A stretch of 64,000 nucleotides of DNA from CAZEQK01 sp964514395 (GCA_964514395.1 CAZEQK010000009.1:1-64000), one strand, 5' to 3'; counted from the first letter of the stretch, positions 52,415 through 61,987 are shown. The notes: generated by a model not told the origin, from the sequence alone. Made by a program: numbers and translations.

Positions 52415-54469
52415 TCAACCACCAAAAATCACTGCAATAATAGGTGCAATAATTAATGAAATAGTACCCATAACTTTAATTAGAGGGTTCATAGCAGGTC
52501 CTGCAGTGTCTTTAAATGGATCACCTACAGTATCTCCAATAACTGCTGCAGCGTGAGCTTCAGTGCCTTTACCACCATGAACTCCAGTTTCAATATACTT
52601 TTTGGCATTGTCCCATGCACCACCTGCATTTGACATGAAAATAGCTAAGAGCACTCCAGAAGCTGTTGCACCAGCTAAGGTCGCACCTAGTGCAATAGGA
52701 CCTAAAATAAAACCTACAGCTAATGGTGTCCCAATTGCTAGAGCACCTGGAGCAATCATTTCCCTAATAGCTGCCTTTGTACTAATGTCAACGCATTTAG
52801 CATAGTCAGGCTTATTCTTCCCTTCCATAATACCAGGGATTTCTCTAAATTGTCTTCTCACTTCTTCAATCATTTCAAATGCAGCTCGACCTACGGCATC
52901 CATCGCTCTAGAAGCAACTAAGAAAGGCACTGTCGCACCAATGAATAATCCCACAACCACTAATGGATCTAGTAAGTTAATAGAAGTCAATTCTGCTGAT
53001 TTTGCATAAGCTGTAAATAATGCCATTGCTGTTAAAGCCGCAGAACCAATAGCAAAACCTTTAGCAACTGCAGCAGTTGTATTTCCAACTGCATCTAATT
53101 TATCAGTATTTTTACGAACCTCAGGACCTAGTTCAGCCATTTCCGCAATACCACCAGCGTTATCTGCAACTGGACCAAAGGAATCAATGGCAACTACCAT
53201 ACCTGCTGTAGATAACATTCCCATAGCAGCCATTGCGATACCATAAATACCTAACCCGTTTGCAATGTTTTGTGCCACGTAGTATGAACCACCGATTGCT
53301 GCTACTATAACAAGCATAGGAGGAGCTGTACTTTTTAAACCAACCGCAAGTCCTTTAATAATATTTGTTGCAGGACCAGTTAATGAAGCTTGAGCAATCT
53401 CCTGAACCGATTTTTTATGATAAGAAGTATATATTTCTGTTAAATATCCGATAAGAACATTTGTTATTAATCCGAATAATAATGCTAACCAAATACCTAG
53501 ACTATTATCACCAAACAAACTGGAAGCTACGAAATAGGAACCGATCGCAGTGATAAAATTTGTGCCCCACAGACCAAAGTTTAATGCAGTTTGTGGATTC
53601 GCATCATCATTGTTTAATCTTACAAAGAATGTACTGATAATGGCAGCAATGATTCCAACAGCACCAATCAATAGCGGGAATATTACTCCAGAAAAACCAA
53701 GAATGGTATTACCAATAATCATAGCAGCTATACTTGTTGCAGCATAGGACTCAAAAAGGTCAGCCCCCATTCCAGCTGTATCACCAACATTGTCTCCAAC
53801 GTTATCAGCAATTACAGCAGGATTTCTTGGATCGTCCTCTGGAATACCAGCTTCAATCTTACCTACTAAGTCTGCTCCTACATCGGCAGCCTTTGTATAA
53901 ATACCGCCACCGATTCTTGCAAATAATGCAACCGCACTTGCCCCAAAGGCAAAACTATTGATAACTACAGCATTTCCATAAAGTATAAATAAACCTGATA
54001 CCCCAGCCAACGCCAAACCAGCAACAGATAGACCCATTACTGCTCCACCACGGAAAGCAATTGTTAAAGCCTTACCAAGGCTTTCTCTTGCAGCATTCGT
54101 AGTACGTGCATTAGACTTTGTTGTACTAAGCATACCAGCGTACCCAGCTATCGCTGAAGAAACAGCACCAACTAAAAATGAGATTGGTAAAGCCGTTTTA
54201 GATAAATCCTTTAGATTTGTAGCACCATGTGCAAATAGTTTAGGGTCTACAAAAAATAGTGCTATTGTGATAATTACTACAATTGGTAACAATGTTCTGT
54301 ACTGTCTATTTAAGAAAGCCATAGCCCCTTCAAAAATAGCGTCAGATAATTCCTTCATTCTAGCTGTACCCATACTTTCTTTTAAAACACTAGCTAAAAA
54401 AATGCCCGCTGTACCTATGGATAGTATTCCAGCGAAAAATGCTATCCATGCTAAATTAAAGTTGTCCAT
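52415..54469 (-). CDS. hppA: Membrane-bound ion-translocating pyrophosphatase
   Basis: Couples pyrophosphate hydrolysis to export of protons or sodium ions, saving energy in fermenters. The 684-residue protein has about 16 membrane spans; substrate/metal motifs are DVGADLVGKIEAGIPEDDPR (about 190) with DNVGDNVGD, and the GNTTAAVAKG block, whose alanine marks the potassium-dependent class. Proton versus sodium specificity cannot be assigned here. GAGGAGG precedes the ATG. A 234-base structured leader lies upstream. Confidence 0.95.
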   Translation of the reverse strand: MDNFNLAWIAFFAGILSIGTAGIFLASVLKESMGTARMKELSDAIFEGAMAFLNRQYRTLLPIVVIITIALFFVDPKLFAHGATNLKDLSKTALPISFLVGAVSSAIAGYAGMLSTTKSNARTTNAARESLGKALTIAFRGGAVMGLSVAGLALAGVSGLFILYGNAVVINSFAFGASAVALFARIGGGIYTKAADVGADLVGKIEAGIPEDDPRNPAVIADNVGDNVGDTAGMGADLFESYAATSIAAMIIGNTILGFSGVIFPLLIGAVGIIAAIISTFFVRLNNDDANPQTALNFGLWGTNFITAIGSYFVASSLFGDNSLGIWLALLFGLITNVLIGYLTEIYTSYHKKSVQEIAQASLTGPATNIIKGLAVGLKSTAPPMLVIVAAIGGSYYVAQNIANGLGIYGIAMAAMGMLSTAGMVVAIDSFGPVADNAGGIAEMAELGPEVRKNTDKLDAVGNTTAAVAKGFAIGSAALTAMALFTAYAKSAELTSINLLDPLVVVGLFIGATVPFLVASRAMDAVGRAAFEMIEEVRRQFREIPGIMEGKNKPDYAKCVDISTKAAIREMIAPGALAIGTPLAVGFILGPIALGATLAGATASGVLLAIFMSNAGGAWDNAKKYIETGVHGGKGTEAHAAAVIGDTVGDPFKDTAGPAMNPLIKVMGTISLIIAPIIAVIFGG

Positions 54470-54703
54470 CTATTTAACTTCCTCCTCTTTTTTTTTTCAA
54501 TAATTAAATTTAAAACATAAAAAATAAACTTTAAAATTGCTAAATCTTAATATTAATCACCAATGAAAGCTTAATGAGCCTCGTCCCATTTGTCTAATAG
54601 GGTTGGGTATAAACCTAAAGACAAATAAAAAGATAAAGACTAGGGCGAAAATTTATATAAAATGATAGGTGATCATATCATTTTTACCCTAATAAAAAAT
54701 CCA
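54470..54703 (-). ncRNA. Long structured 5' leader of hppA (candidate cis-regulatory RNA)
   Basis: Between the promoter and the ribosome site the minus-strand transcript can form three helices: outer AGGG/CCCT (54687-54690 with 54642-54645) enclosing a 9-pair hairpin AAAATGATA/TATCATTTT (54659-54684), and ATTTGTC/GACAAAT (54588-54594 with 54620-54626) enclosing a small TAGG/CCTA helix. A conserved-looking GGGACGAGGCTC follows. No known riboswitch class was recognised. The 54704-54877 part of the gap shows only AT-rich sequence besides the promoter. Confidence 0.4.
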
Positions 54704-54709
54704 TGTGTA

Positions 54710-54738
54710 ATTTTAGCACAGTGACGTGGTATTTACAA
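54710..54738 (-). promoter_or_regulatory. Sigma-A promoter of hppA
   Basis: TTGTAA, 17 bases, TAAAAT on the minus strand; start near 54703, about 234 bases before the start codon. Confidence 0.55.
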
Positions 54739-54877
54739 TAATATTCTTATTGCAAACATTCTTAGATAATAAACTAATTAGCAATTTTTGCTATTTAATT
54801 ATTATATACCGTTTTAAAAGATCTTAACCACTAGCACATACCGCAATAATAGCTTAATCCCAGTCCCATACTAAATA

Positions 54878-54905
54878 AAATAGCTAGATATTTACTAGCT
54901 ATTGA
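54878..54905 (-). terminator. Terminator after the LysM/M14 peptidase gene
   Basis: Stem AATAGCTAG / CTAGCTATT with a seven-base loop and TTTATTT after it on the minus strand. Confidence 0.7.
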
Positions 54906-54915
54906 TTATTATATA

Positions 54916-56115
54916 TTAAAGTAATGGTGCTTCCAACATAATAGATACATTTTCTCTATAAATTTGTGAAAATTGTGTAATTGGTAAAGGGTTAAAACCA
55001 AGTCCAACCTCTATTGTAAAGCCTGGTTTTTTATATTCTTGAATAAACCAATCCTTATAACCGGCAGCACTGCTTGCTGTCCTTTCTGCGACATAGCCTG
55101 ATAGCCTGCCTAGACGATTCGCTATTTCAAAAGAATTTCCCGGCTCCATTTCCATAAATCCCCAATAAATTAACTGACCTTGAGAGTGAAAAGCTAATAC
55201 CTTTTCAAATTCATGTTTCTTAGTAAATTGATATATCGCAATTGACTCTGGTTCAGTTAAAGACCTGGTTCCTCCATATTTTTTGGGGTAGGGTCTATCT
55301 GGACTTTTATCGTTTTCATGATCCCACTGGGCGGGCCACTGATGATTTAAGTCCACTCCTCGAATATTAGCTGTCCAGCTATAGAATCTATCCGATCCAT
55401 TATTCATATCTAATACCTGTTGGTAGAAAGGATGGTCAGGTGTAATACCATGTTGTACCAGTTCAACTCCATCCGGATTCACTATTGGAACCATCCAAAT
55501 GGAAGTGTTTTCATGTAGATACGTAATATCATATCCACGAAATTTGCTATTTTTAGAATAGGCATAGGCATAATCTTCTATGAATTTCATTAACAGTAAT
55601 CCCGTTACATGCTCATTCGCGTGCCAATCACCACTATAGAACACTTTTCTTTTCCCTTTCCCTATTCGAAGTGCATAAATATTTTTACCTAAAACAGACG
55701 AACCGATCACCTCTGTTTGGATAAATGGATACTTTTGCTTTAAGCTGACTATATTCTCCTTTAAATCATCATAGCTATATTCTTGATTTGTTTTAATAAT
55801 TCCCTTTATTTTCCTAAGAGGTATATTTATTATTTGTCCAGGAGCTATCTTTTCATTTAATTTAATATGTGGGTTAGCAACAATAAGCTCGTTTTCATGA
55901 ACAAAAAACTTCTTTTCAATCATGGATAAGGTATCCTTATGTTGGACTACATATTTTTTATAGCTTTTATCAGGTATTTCAAGAATTTGACCAGGATAAA
56001 TGTAATCATCGACAGTAATTGACGGGTTAGAATCATATAGCGCATTTATCGTTATTTCAAATCTATTGGCAATTTTGGTCATCGTATCACCTTTCCGTGC
56101 GATATATTCAAACAC
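54916..56115 (-). CDS. LysM-M14 peptidase (gamma-D-glutamyl-diamino acid endopeptidase type)
   Basis: Zinc carboxypeptidase-fold enzyme that cuts peptide stems of peptidoglycan, likely in sporulation, germination or wall recycling. About 399 residues: two LysM domains at about 4-50 and 55-100, then the M14 domain with DWHANEHVTG (zinc His and Glu), NPDGVELV, LNHQWPAQ, the third ligand in AFHSQG and the catalytic glutamate in FTIEVGLG. The GTG at 56115 with GGAGGGGG upstream is chosen; an open frame to a TTG at 56226 would cross the resE terminator. Confidence 0.9.
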   Translation of the reverse strand: MFEYIARKGDTMTKIANRFEITINALYDSNPSITVDDYIYPGQILEIPDKSYKKYVVQHKDTLSMIEKKFFVHENELIVANPHIKLNEKIAPGQIINIPLRKIKGIIKTNQEYSYDDLKENIVSLKQKYPFIQTEVIGSSVLGKNIYALRIGKGKRKVFYSGDWHANEHVTGLLLMKFIEDYAYAYSKNSKFRGYDITYLHENTSIWMVPIVNPDGVELVQHGITPDHPFYQQVLDMNNGSDRFYSWTANIRGVDLNHQWPAQWDHENDKSPDRPYPKKYGGTRSLTEPESIAIYQFTKKHEFEKVLAFHSQGQLIYWGFMEMEPGNSFEIANRLGRLSGYVAERTASSAAGYKDWFIQEYKKPGFTIEVGLGFNPLPITQFSQIYRENVSIMLEAPLL

Positions 56116-56177
56116 GTTATTGCCCCCTCCAATAAGTATTCTAAATTCAATTAATACTACTATATATGCCAATATAA

Positions 56178-56208
56178 TAAAAAAAACTACTGGTGAGTAG
56201 TTTTTTTG
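56178..56208 (-). terminator. Terminator after resE
   Basis: Stem ACTACT / AGTAGT extended by A/T pairs, with long T run on the minus strand. Confidence 0.85.
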
Positions 56209-56222
56209 AACGTAACAGTATA

Positions 56223-57974
56223 TCAACTCGGCTCAATATTGTTCGTCGGAAGAATGATTGAAAAGGTTGTACCTTGTCCAATTTTACTGCGAACCCTAAT
56301 ATTACCTTCGTGGGATTGGATAATGTTTTTTACAATGGATAAACCTAATCCTGTTCCAGATTGCCCCCTAGTCCTCGCTTTGTCTGCTTTATAAAATCTT
56401 TCAAAAACAAAGGGTAAATCCTCTTCAGAAATGCCTATTCCTGAATCTTCTACTTCTATTATTATTTTACTTGATCCTTTCCTTTTAGCACGCAAAGTAA
56501 TCCTGCCACCCTTTGGAGTGTGTCTTAAAGCATTATCAATTAAATTGGTCAATACTTGTTCCATACGATCTACATCAAAAAACACATTTGGCAAATAATT
56601 ATCTAGCTCTTCTATCAGACTTATCTCTAAATCATTAGCTAAAGCTGAAAATTTCCTCGTCATTCTACTTAATAGTTGATATAGATCCGCTTTACAATAC
56701 TGAAGCTGGTAATTGCCAGATTCAATCTTTGCCAAATCCAACAGATCATTGACTAAACGCCTTAACCTTAATGATTCATCATAGATAATCTGTGCTAATT
56801 CTTTCTTTTCTTCTGGAGATTGTGCTATCTCATCAATAATTGCTTCACTATAACCTTGAATCATTGAGATAGGGGTTCTTAACTCATGGGAAATGTTCGC
56901 TAAAAAATCCTTACGCAGTTTATTCAGCTTTCTTTCGTAGGTAACATCTCTAAAAACAGTAACAGCCCCATATATTCGTTTACCTGAATATAACGGAGTC
57001 ATTTTAACTGCAAAAATACTTCCAGTAATCTGTACGTCTTCCTCAATATTTTGTTTTTTTATGAGTATTTTCTTTAATAATTCTTTTAATGACTCTGGTA
57101 GCTGATAATCAGTCTCATGCCAAAAATGCAGCATCTGTTCAGCAGGGGGATTAATCATAATTATTTCGCCATCTGTATTGACAGTTATAACACCATCAGC
57201 CATACTTTCTAAGATGTTTGCCAGCTTATCCTTTTCACTAGATAATGCTCGTACCGTATCATCAAGTTGGTTAGCCATCTGATTAAAGCTTAGTGCAAGA
57301 TCACCTATCTCATCCGATGTTTTTATATTAACCTTCGCTTTAAAATCACCACTCGCCATTCTCATCGCCGCTTTTTTCATCTCTCGAACAGGAGCAGTAA
57401 TTCTAGTCGATAAAAAGAAAGCAAATACAGTGGTTAATAATATACCGATACCAGCAAATAGTAGAATGATTTTTTTAATATCATTCGTTGTTTTATAAAG
57501 GGTTTTTAATGATTGATAGATGATGATTGAACTAGTAACTTTTCCATTATCATAGATTGGTATTGCCAATGCAAGTATGTCATTAGCATTACTAAATGTA
57601 ATAAAATCTTTATAGAATTGATCATTTAATCGAACAATATTTTTTTTGTTAGCATAAATACGTGCTAATTGATCAGAAGTAAACAAAGCATTAATCGGAA
57701 TAAAATCTCCATTTTTGTCTAGATGGGCAATCACTAAATTCGCATCAATGGTTTTTACTACCTCCATCGAGGTCGTAATAGCACTGTCTTTATTATTGTA
57801 ATCTTCAAGTATATTTGATATTTTATTTCCTATATTTAACAAATGATTGGACTGTTCCATGTAATAATAATGGTCAAAGTATTCAATTAAAAAAATACTA
57901 AGAAAAAGAAAAATTGCAGACACTAACACTATGATAGTTATCCATAGTTTTCCTACTACACTGCGAAATAACAC
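56223..57974 (-). CDS. resE: Sensor histidine kinase ResE
   Basis: Membrane kinase that with ResD controls anaerobic and aerobic respiration genes. The 583-residue protein has two spans (about 10-30 and 165-185) around an extracellular sensor domain, HAMP (about 187-240), PAS (about 255-350), HisKA with NISHELRTPISMIQG (about 365), and HATPase with NLIDNALRHTPKGG, VEDSGIGI and GTGLGLSIV. Start GTG directly follows the resD stop. The kinase residues are all present. Confidence 0.94.
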   Translation of the reverse strand: MLFRSVVGKLWITIIVLVSAIFLFLSIFLIEYFDHYYYMEQSNHLLNIGNKISNILEDYNNKDSAITTSMEVVKTIDANLVIAHLDKNGDFIPINALFTSDQLARIYANKKNIVRLNDQFYKDFITFSNANDILALAIPIYDNGKVTSSIIIYQSLKTLYKTTNDIKKIILLFAGIGILLTTVFAFFLSTRITAPVREMKKAAMRMASGDFKAKVNIKTSDEIGDLALSFNQMANQLDDTVRALSSEKDKLANILESMADGVITVNTDGEIIMINPPAEQMLHFWHETDYQLPESLKELLKKILIKKQNIEEDVQITGSIFAVKMTPLYSGKRIYGAVTVFRDVTYERKLNKLRKDFLANISHELRTPISMIQGYSEAIIDEIAQSPEEKKELAQIIYDESLRLRRLVNDLLDLAKIESGNYQLQYCKADLYQLLSRMTRKFSALANDLEISLIEELDNYLPNVFFDVDRMEQVLTNLIDNALRHTPKGGRITLRAKRKGSSKIIIEVEDSGIGISEEDLPFVFERFYKADKARTRGQSGTGLGLSIVKNIIQSHEGNIRVRSKIGQGTTFSIILPTNNIEPS

Positions 57975-58691
57975 TTATTTATGCACCTCTAACTTATAAC
58001 CAACACCCCATACCGTAGTTATCATTTTAGCTGCATCCTCAGATATTTTACTTAGCTTCTCCCTTAATCTTTTTATATGAGTATCAACGGTACGTAAATC
58101 ACCAAAAAATTCATAATTCCATACGTCCTTTAATAGATCCTCTCTACTAAACACCTTATCTGGTGATATTGCAAGATAATATAACAATTCGTATTCCTTA
58201 GGAGTGAGGGTTATTTCTTTTCCTTCGATGGTAACACGGTGGGCATCATGTTCTATCACTAACTCATCAAAAACAATGATATTATTAGCTCTTGTTGTAT
58301 CCGGTGCTAAATATGCTGTTGCCGAGGCACGCTTCAAAATTGCTTTTACGCGATAAACTACTTCTCTAGGACTAAAGGGCTTTACCACATAATCGTCAGC
58401 ACCAACTTCAAAACCTTGTACTCGATTCGTCTCTTCCCCTTTAGCCGTTAACATAATAATTGGTGTTGACTTTATTTCTCTAACCTTTTGACAAACTTCA
58501 ATGCCATCCATTTCTGGAAGCATAAGATCAAGAATCATTAAGTCATAATTTATTTGCATTGCTTTTTCTAATGCGGTAATACCATCTCCAGCCTCATCAA
58601 TTTCAAATCCTTCTCGTTCTAAATACATCTTTAATAGCCTCCGTATTCTATCTTCATCATCAACAATCAATATTCGATAATTGTCAGCCAC
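57975..58691 (-). CDS. resD: Response regulator ResD
   Basis: OmpR-type activator phosphorylated by ResE. The 238-residue protein has a receiver domain with IVDDEDRIRR, phospho-acceptor aspartate in LMILDLMLPEMDG (about 55) and MLTAKGEE, and the C-terminal winged helix (ITLTPKEYELLYYLA... VDTHIKRLREK). Size agrees with B. subtilis ResD (240). Start is GTG after a GGTGGGG site. Normally resABC lie between rluB and resD; here they are absent. Confidence 0.95.
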   Translation of the reverse strand: MADNYRILIVDDEDRIRRLLKMYLEREGFEIDEAGDGITALEKAMQINYDLMILDLMLPEMDGIEVCQKVREIKSTPIIMLTAKGEETNRVQGFEVGADDYVVKPFSPREVVYRVKAILKRASATAYLAPDTTRANNIIVFDELVIEHDAHRVTIEGKEITLTPKEYELLYYLAISPDKVFSREDLLKDVWNYEFFGDLRTVDTHIKRLREKLSKISEDAAKMITTVWGVGYKLEVHK

Positions 58692-58773
58692 TATTTCACC
58701 CCACCATTAAAAATTGATTCTTATTATGTATTATTTTATATGATTTTTTTTCTTATTACTATCATCAAAAATG

Positions 58774-59499
58774 TTAACAAGTTAATTTAACTGCTTTTTT
58801 CAATTGGCAAATCTCATCTTTTGATAAAAGACGAAAGCTACCAACTGGAACACCCGCCAATGTAAGAAAGCCATATTTTACCCGTTTAAGATTTATTACT
58901 CGATAATTGATGTACTTAAACATTCTTCGTATCTGTCGTTTCCTGCCCTCATGAATAATGACCTCAATCTTAGCTTGATTTTTTTGGTTTTTGCTAATTA
59001 TCTTAAGGCTTGCTGGAGAAGTTCTTCCTTCCTCAAGCTCAATACCTTCTCGCAATTTATTAAGCTCAGCTTCCGATGGGATTCCACTAATGATGACTTC
59101 ATAGATCTTATTTATTTCAAATTTCGGATGCATCAAATGGTTAGCAAGCTCCCCAATATTCGTTAATAACAATAAGCCTTCACTATCATAGTCTAATCTA
59201 CCAACAGGATACACGCGTTCACATATATCGATTAAATCAATGACCGTTTCTCTACCCTGTGGATCCTCCATCGTCGTTATAACCTTTCTTGGTTTATTAA
59301 ATAATACAACTATTTCATTGTTGTTCATTTTTATTTTTTTTCCATTTACCCGAACATCATCGAGACTGGGATCAACCTTAATTCCTAACTCTTGAACTGT
59401 ATGACCATTTACAGTTACTAAACCATCTAAAATCATTTGTTCCGCCCTTCGCCTCGATGTAATCCCCGCATTTGCAATCACCTTTTGTAGTCTTTCCAT
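58774..59499 (-). CDS. rluB: 23S rRNA pseudouridine synthase RluB
   Basis: Modifies a uridine in the 23S rRNA. About 241 residues: an S4 RNA-binding domain at the N terminus (RLQKVIANAGITSRRRAEQMILDG) and the RsuA-type catalytic domain with PVGRLDYDSEGLLLLTN (catalytic Asp) and GRKRQIRRMF. ATG 59499 after GAAGGTG is chosen over 59523. Located between spmB and resD as in B. subtilis, apart from missing resABC. Confidence 0.95.
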   Translation of the reverse strand: MERLQKVIANAGITSRRRAEQMILDGLVTVNGHTVQELGIKVDPSLDDVRVNGKKIKMNNNEIVVLFNKPRKVITTMEDPQGRETVIDLIDICERVYPVGRLDYDSEGLLLLTNIGELANHLMHPKFEINKIYEVIISGIPSEAELNKLREGIELEEGRTSPASLKIISKNQKNQAKIEVIIHEGRKRQIRRMFKYINYRVINLKRVKYGFLTLAGVPVGSFRLLSKDEICQLKKAVKLTC

Positions 59500-59573
59500 G
59501 AAAGCACCTTCTCTTTTATCCAAAATATCATTATATACATTTTAGTATATTATAAACAAACAAAATTTAGCTA

Positions 59574-59600
59574 ATAAAAAAAATGAGCAAATGCTCATTT
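59574..59600 (-). terminator. Terminator after spmB
   Basis: Stem AAATGAGCA / TGCTCATTT followed by T run on the minus strand; ends the dacB-spmA-spmB transcript. Confidence 0.85.
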
Positions 59601-60129
59601 AAAAATAAAAGGAAACAATGATTAATGATGCAATAATGCCAATAAAATCTGCAAACAGTCCTACCTTAATTGCATATCCAGTTTTTTTTATACCAACTGC
59701 ACCAAAATATACAGTAACGATATACAATGTTGTATCAGTACTTCCTTGCATCGTAGAAGCTAGCCTTCCTAAAAAAGAATCTGGCCCATGGGTCGCTATA
59801 ATATCTGATGTTAACGCTAAAGCTCCAGTACCACTGATTGGCCGAAGAATTGCTAAAGGAAATACCTCAGCAGGAAAGTGAATGATATTAAAAAAAGGAG
59901 TTAATAAACTTGTTAGAATTTCCAATGCCCCTGATTCTCTAAAAATAGAAATAGCTACCATCATTCCTACTAAGTACGGAATGATGTGAACAGCTGTTGA
60001 AAAACCATCTTTTGCACCATCCACAAATGTTTCAAATACTGGTACCCTATTCCAAACGGCCATCACTAAGATTAAACTGATTAATCCAGGAATAATCCAT
60101 GAAGAAATGGAGGAAATCAAACTAGCCAT
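59599..60129 (-). CDS. spmB: Spore maturation protein B
   Basis: Integral membrane protein needed with SpmA for full spore core dehydration. The 176-residue protein has about five hydrophobic segments and the nucleoside-recognition (gate) motif (RPISGTGALALTSDI, ASTMQGSTDTTLYIVTVYFG). Size matches B. subtilis (178). GGAGAGG precedes the ATG. Cotranscribed with spmA, 42 bases upstream. Confidence 0.95.
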   Translation of the reverse strand: MASLISSISSWIIPGLISLILVMAVWNRVPVFETFVDGAKDGFSTAVHIIPYLVGMMVAISIFRESGALEILTSLLTPFFNIIHFPAEVFPLAILRPISGTGALALTSDIIATHGPDSFLGRLASTMQGSTDTTLYIVTVYFGAVGIKKTGYAIKVGLFADFIGIIASLIIVSFYF

Positions 60130-60171
60130 GGATCTTAAACACCTCTCCCCGTTATATATATCTATCCGGTT

Positions 60172-60750
60172 CTATCGATATCTATACCTATACCATTTGT
60201 CTAATAAGATTGCACTTATTGTTGAAAAGATTGTCGCTAATATTGTTGTCCCTACAATTTCTGTAGGCATTGCTGAATGATACGTCATTCTAATGGCAAT
60301 AACAGTTGTTGGGATGATCGTTATACTCGAAGTATTTAATGCTAAAAAAGTAGCCATTGCTGGTGTGGCTATTTCTCTATCATAATTCAGCAATTGAAGC
60401 TCCTGCATTGCTTTTATACCCATGGGTGTCGCTGCATTCCCTAATCCAAAAATATTTGCTGTCATATTTGATATAATATATCCTAATGCTGGGTGATCAT
60501 GAGGGATTTCTGGAAAAAGCCAATAAATGACTGGTCTTAATAAACGACTGACCATTTTCAATAATCCTGCCTCTTCAGCAATTTTCATTATTCCTAACCA
60601 AAAAACCAAAATACTAATTAATCCAAAGCTTATCGTAACACCAGTTTTAGCACCTTCAAAAACAGCATGATTAATCACATCTAAATTCCCCTGCATCGCT
60701 GCGGTTATGATGCCAATAAAAATCAATAGAAACCAAATCATATTTACCAA
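60172..60750 (-). CDS. spmA: Spore maturation protein A
   Basis: Partner of SpmB. 192 residues, with about five hydrophobic segments and FGLGNAATPMGIKAMQEL and NTSSITIIPTTVIAIRM blocks typical of the family. The start is either TTG 60750 (GGAG 8 bases upstream) or ATG 60741. Between dacB and spmB in an operon. Confidence 0.95.
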   Translation of the reverse strand: MVNMIWFLLIFIGIITAAMQGNLDVINHAVFEGAKTGVTISFGLISILVFWLGIMKIAEEAGLLKMVSRLLRPVIYWLFPEIPHDHPALGYIISNMTANIFGLGNAATPMGIKAMQELQLLNYDREIATPAMATFLALNTSSITIIPTTVIAIRMTYHSAMPTEIVGTTILATIFSTISAILLDKWYRYRYR

Positions 60751-60791
60751 TCCTAGCTCTCCTTCCCCATATTTATTAAAGAGCGGATTTT

Positions 60792-61859
60792 TTAAAAATT
60801 ACTATTATCTTTAATTTCTAGAGGTATGCTACCAATATAATTATCTTTTAAATAAAACTCTAATTTCCCCACTGTATGGCTAAGTATTTCATCTTCTTTT
60901 AAAAAATTAATTTTTTGCTTTATTTGACTCTCTTCTTCTTCTTTTAATGAATAAACAAAATCACTGCTCGTAAATAGAGGGTAATTTTTATATTCCTCTC
61001 CTATATACTCACCCTTTTGAATTAACTTCACATGTTTGAACTGATTAAATCCATATTCTAGCAGCTTCATGTGATCATTCCAATCATCAGGATCATTTAA
61101 AGTAATAACAGCTAATTGCACACCATTTTTTGTTGCTGAAGATGCAAGACATCTTCTTGCTAATTTTGTGTATCCTGTTTTCACTCCATCTGCCCATTGG
61201 TATTTAGTTAGTAATTTATTTTTGTTGTACCATTTACGTTCCCATTTTTCTCCTGCTAAAGGGGCTGTTTTTACTTTTGTTCCCACAATTTTTTTAAAGG
61301 TATTATTTTTCAAGGCATAGGCAGTTAGCTTAGCCATATCTCTTGGTGTAGAATAATGATTTACATGATCTAATCCATGGGGATTCATGAAATGAGAATG
61401 ATTCATTCCAATATAGGAAGCCTTTTGGTTCATTAAGTAAGTAAAACCCTCTAATGAACCACCAATATGCTCAGCAATAGCAACAGCAGCATCATTACCG
61501 GATCTTAGCATTAATCCATAAAGCATATTTTCTAAAGATAACTTCTCATCTTTTCTCAAATAGATTGATGAACCTTCGACTCCATATGCCCTGTTACTTG
61601 TTATAACTTTATCTTCTAAATCACCATTTTCTATGGCCACGATAGCAGTCATTATTTTAGTTAGGCTTGCTATTCTCATTTTTAAGTCTGGATTTTTTTC
61701 ATATAGAATACGTCCAGTGCTAACATCGATTAGAACTATTCCTTTTGCGCTTAAATTCATATCATTATTCGAATTCCCTTTTGCTAATAATGGCAAAGGG
61801 ACGAGAGAAAGAAACAAAATAATTATAAAAGCATTTTTAAATAATTTAATCAACTTCAA
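60792..61859 (-). CDS. dacB: Sporulation D-alanyl-D-alanine carboxypeptidase (DacB-like)
   Basis: Removes terminal D-alanine from cortex peptidoglycan and limits its crosslinking. The 355-residue protein has a signal peptide (about 1-26), and the penicillin-binding triad: SLTK near residue 66, SGN near 118 and KTG near 222, with the C-terminal domain of S11 peptidases after. The start is TTG with GGAGG 6 bases upstream. Placement before spmA fixes the assignment to DacB rather than DacA or DacF. Confidence 0.93.
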   Translation of the reverse strand: MKLIKLFKNAFIIILFLSLVPLPLLAKGNSNNDMNLSAKGIVLIDVSTGRILYEKNPDLKMRIASLTKIMTAIVAIENGDLEDKVITSNRAYGVEGSSIYLRKDEKLSLENMLYGLMLRSGNDAAVAIAEHIGGSLEGFTYLMNQKASYIGMNHSHFMNPHGLDHVNHYSTPRDMAKLTAYALKNNTFKKIVGTKVKTAPLAGEKWERKWYNKNKLLTKYQWADGVKTGYTKLARRCLASSATKNGVQLAVITLNDPDDWNDHMKLLEYGFNQFKHVKLIQKGEYIGEEYKNYPLFTSSDFVYSLKEEEESQIKQKINFLKEDEILSHTVGKLEFYLKDNYIGSIPLEIKDNSNF

Positions 61860-61886
61860 AATGATCCTCCTAACTTGTCTATTTTA

Positions 61887-61915
61887 TTTATATGCATAAG
61901 CTTTATTTGGTATGA
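61887..61915 (-). promoter_or_regulatory. Candidate sigma-E promoter of the dacB-spmAB operon
   Basis: TCATACC, 14 bases, CATATAAA on the minus strand, about 28 bases before dacB. The B. subtilis dacB operon depends on sigma-E, which supports the reading. Confidence 0.4.
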
Positions 61916-61933
61916 ATGGACTTTATTGAAATG

Positions 61934-61958
61934 AAAAAGCGCATGTTTCTGCGCTTTT
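61934..61958 (-). terminator. Terminator after ytfJ
   Basis: Stem AAAAGCGCA / TGCGCTTTT with a six-base loop and T run on the minus strand. Confidence 0.88.
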
Positions 61959-61987
61959 ACCAATAAATCTATCGTCTTTCCCCTTTG

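Noticed and set aside
54541..54703. T-box or SAM riboswitch in the hppA leader
   Set aside because: No T-box sequence or SAM-I core motif is present, so only an unclassified structured leader is reported.
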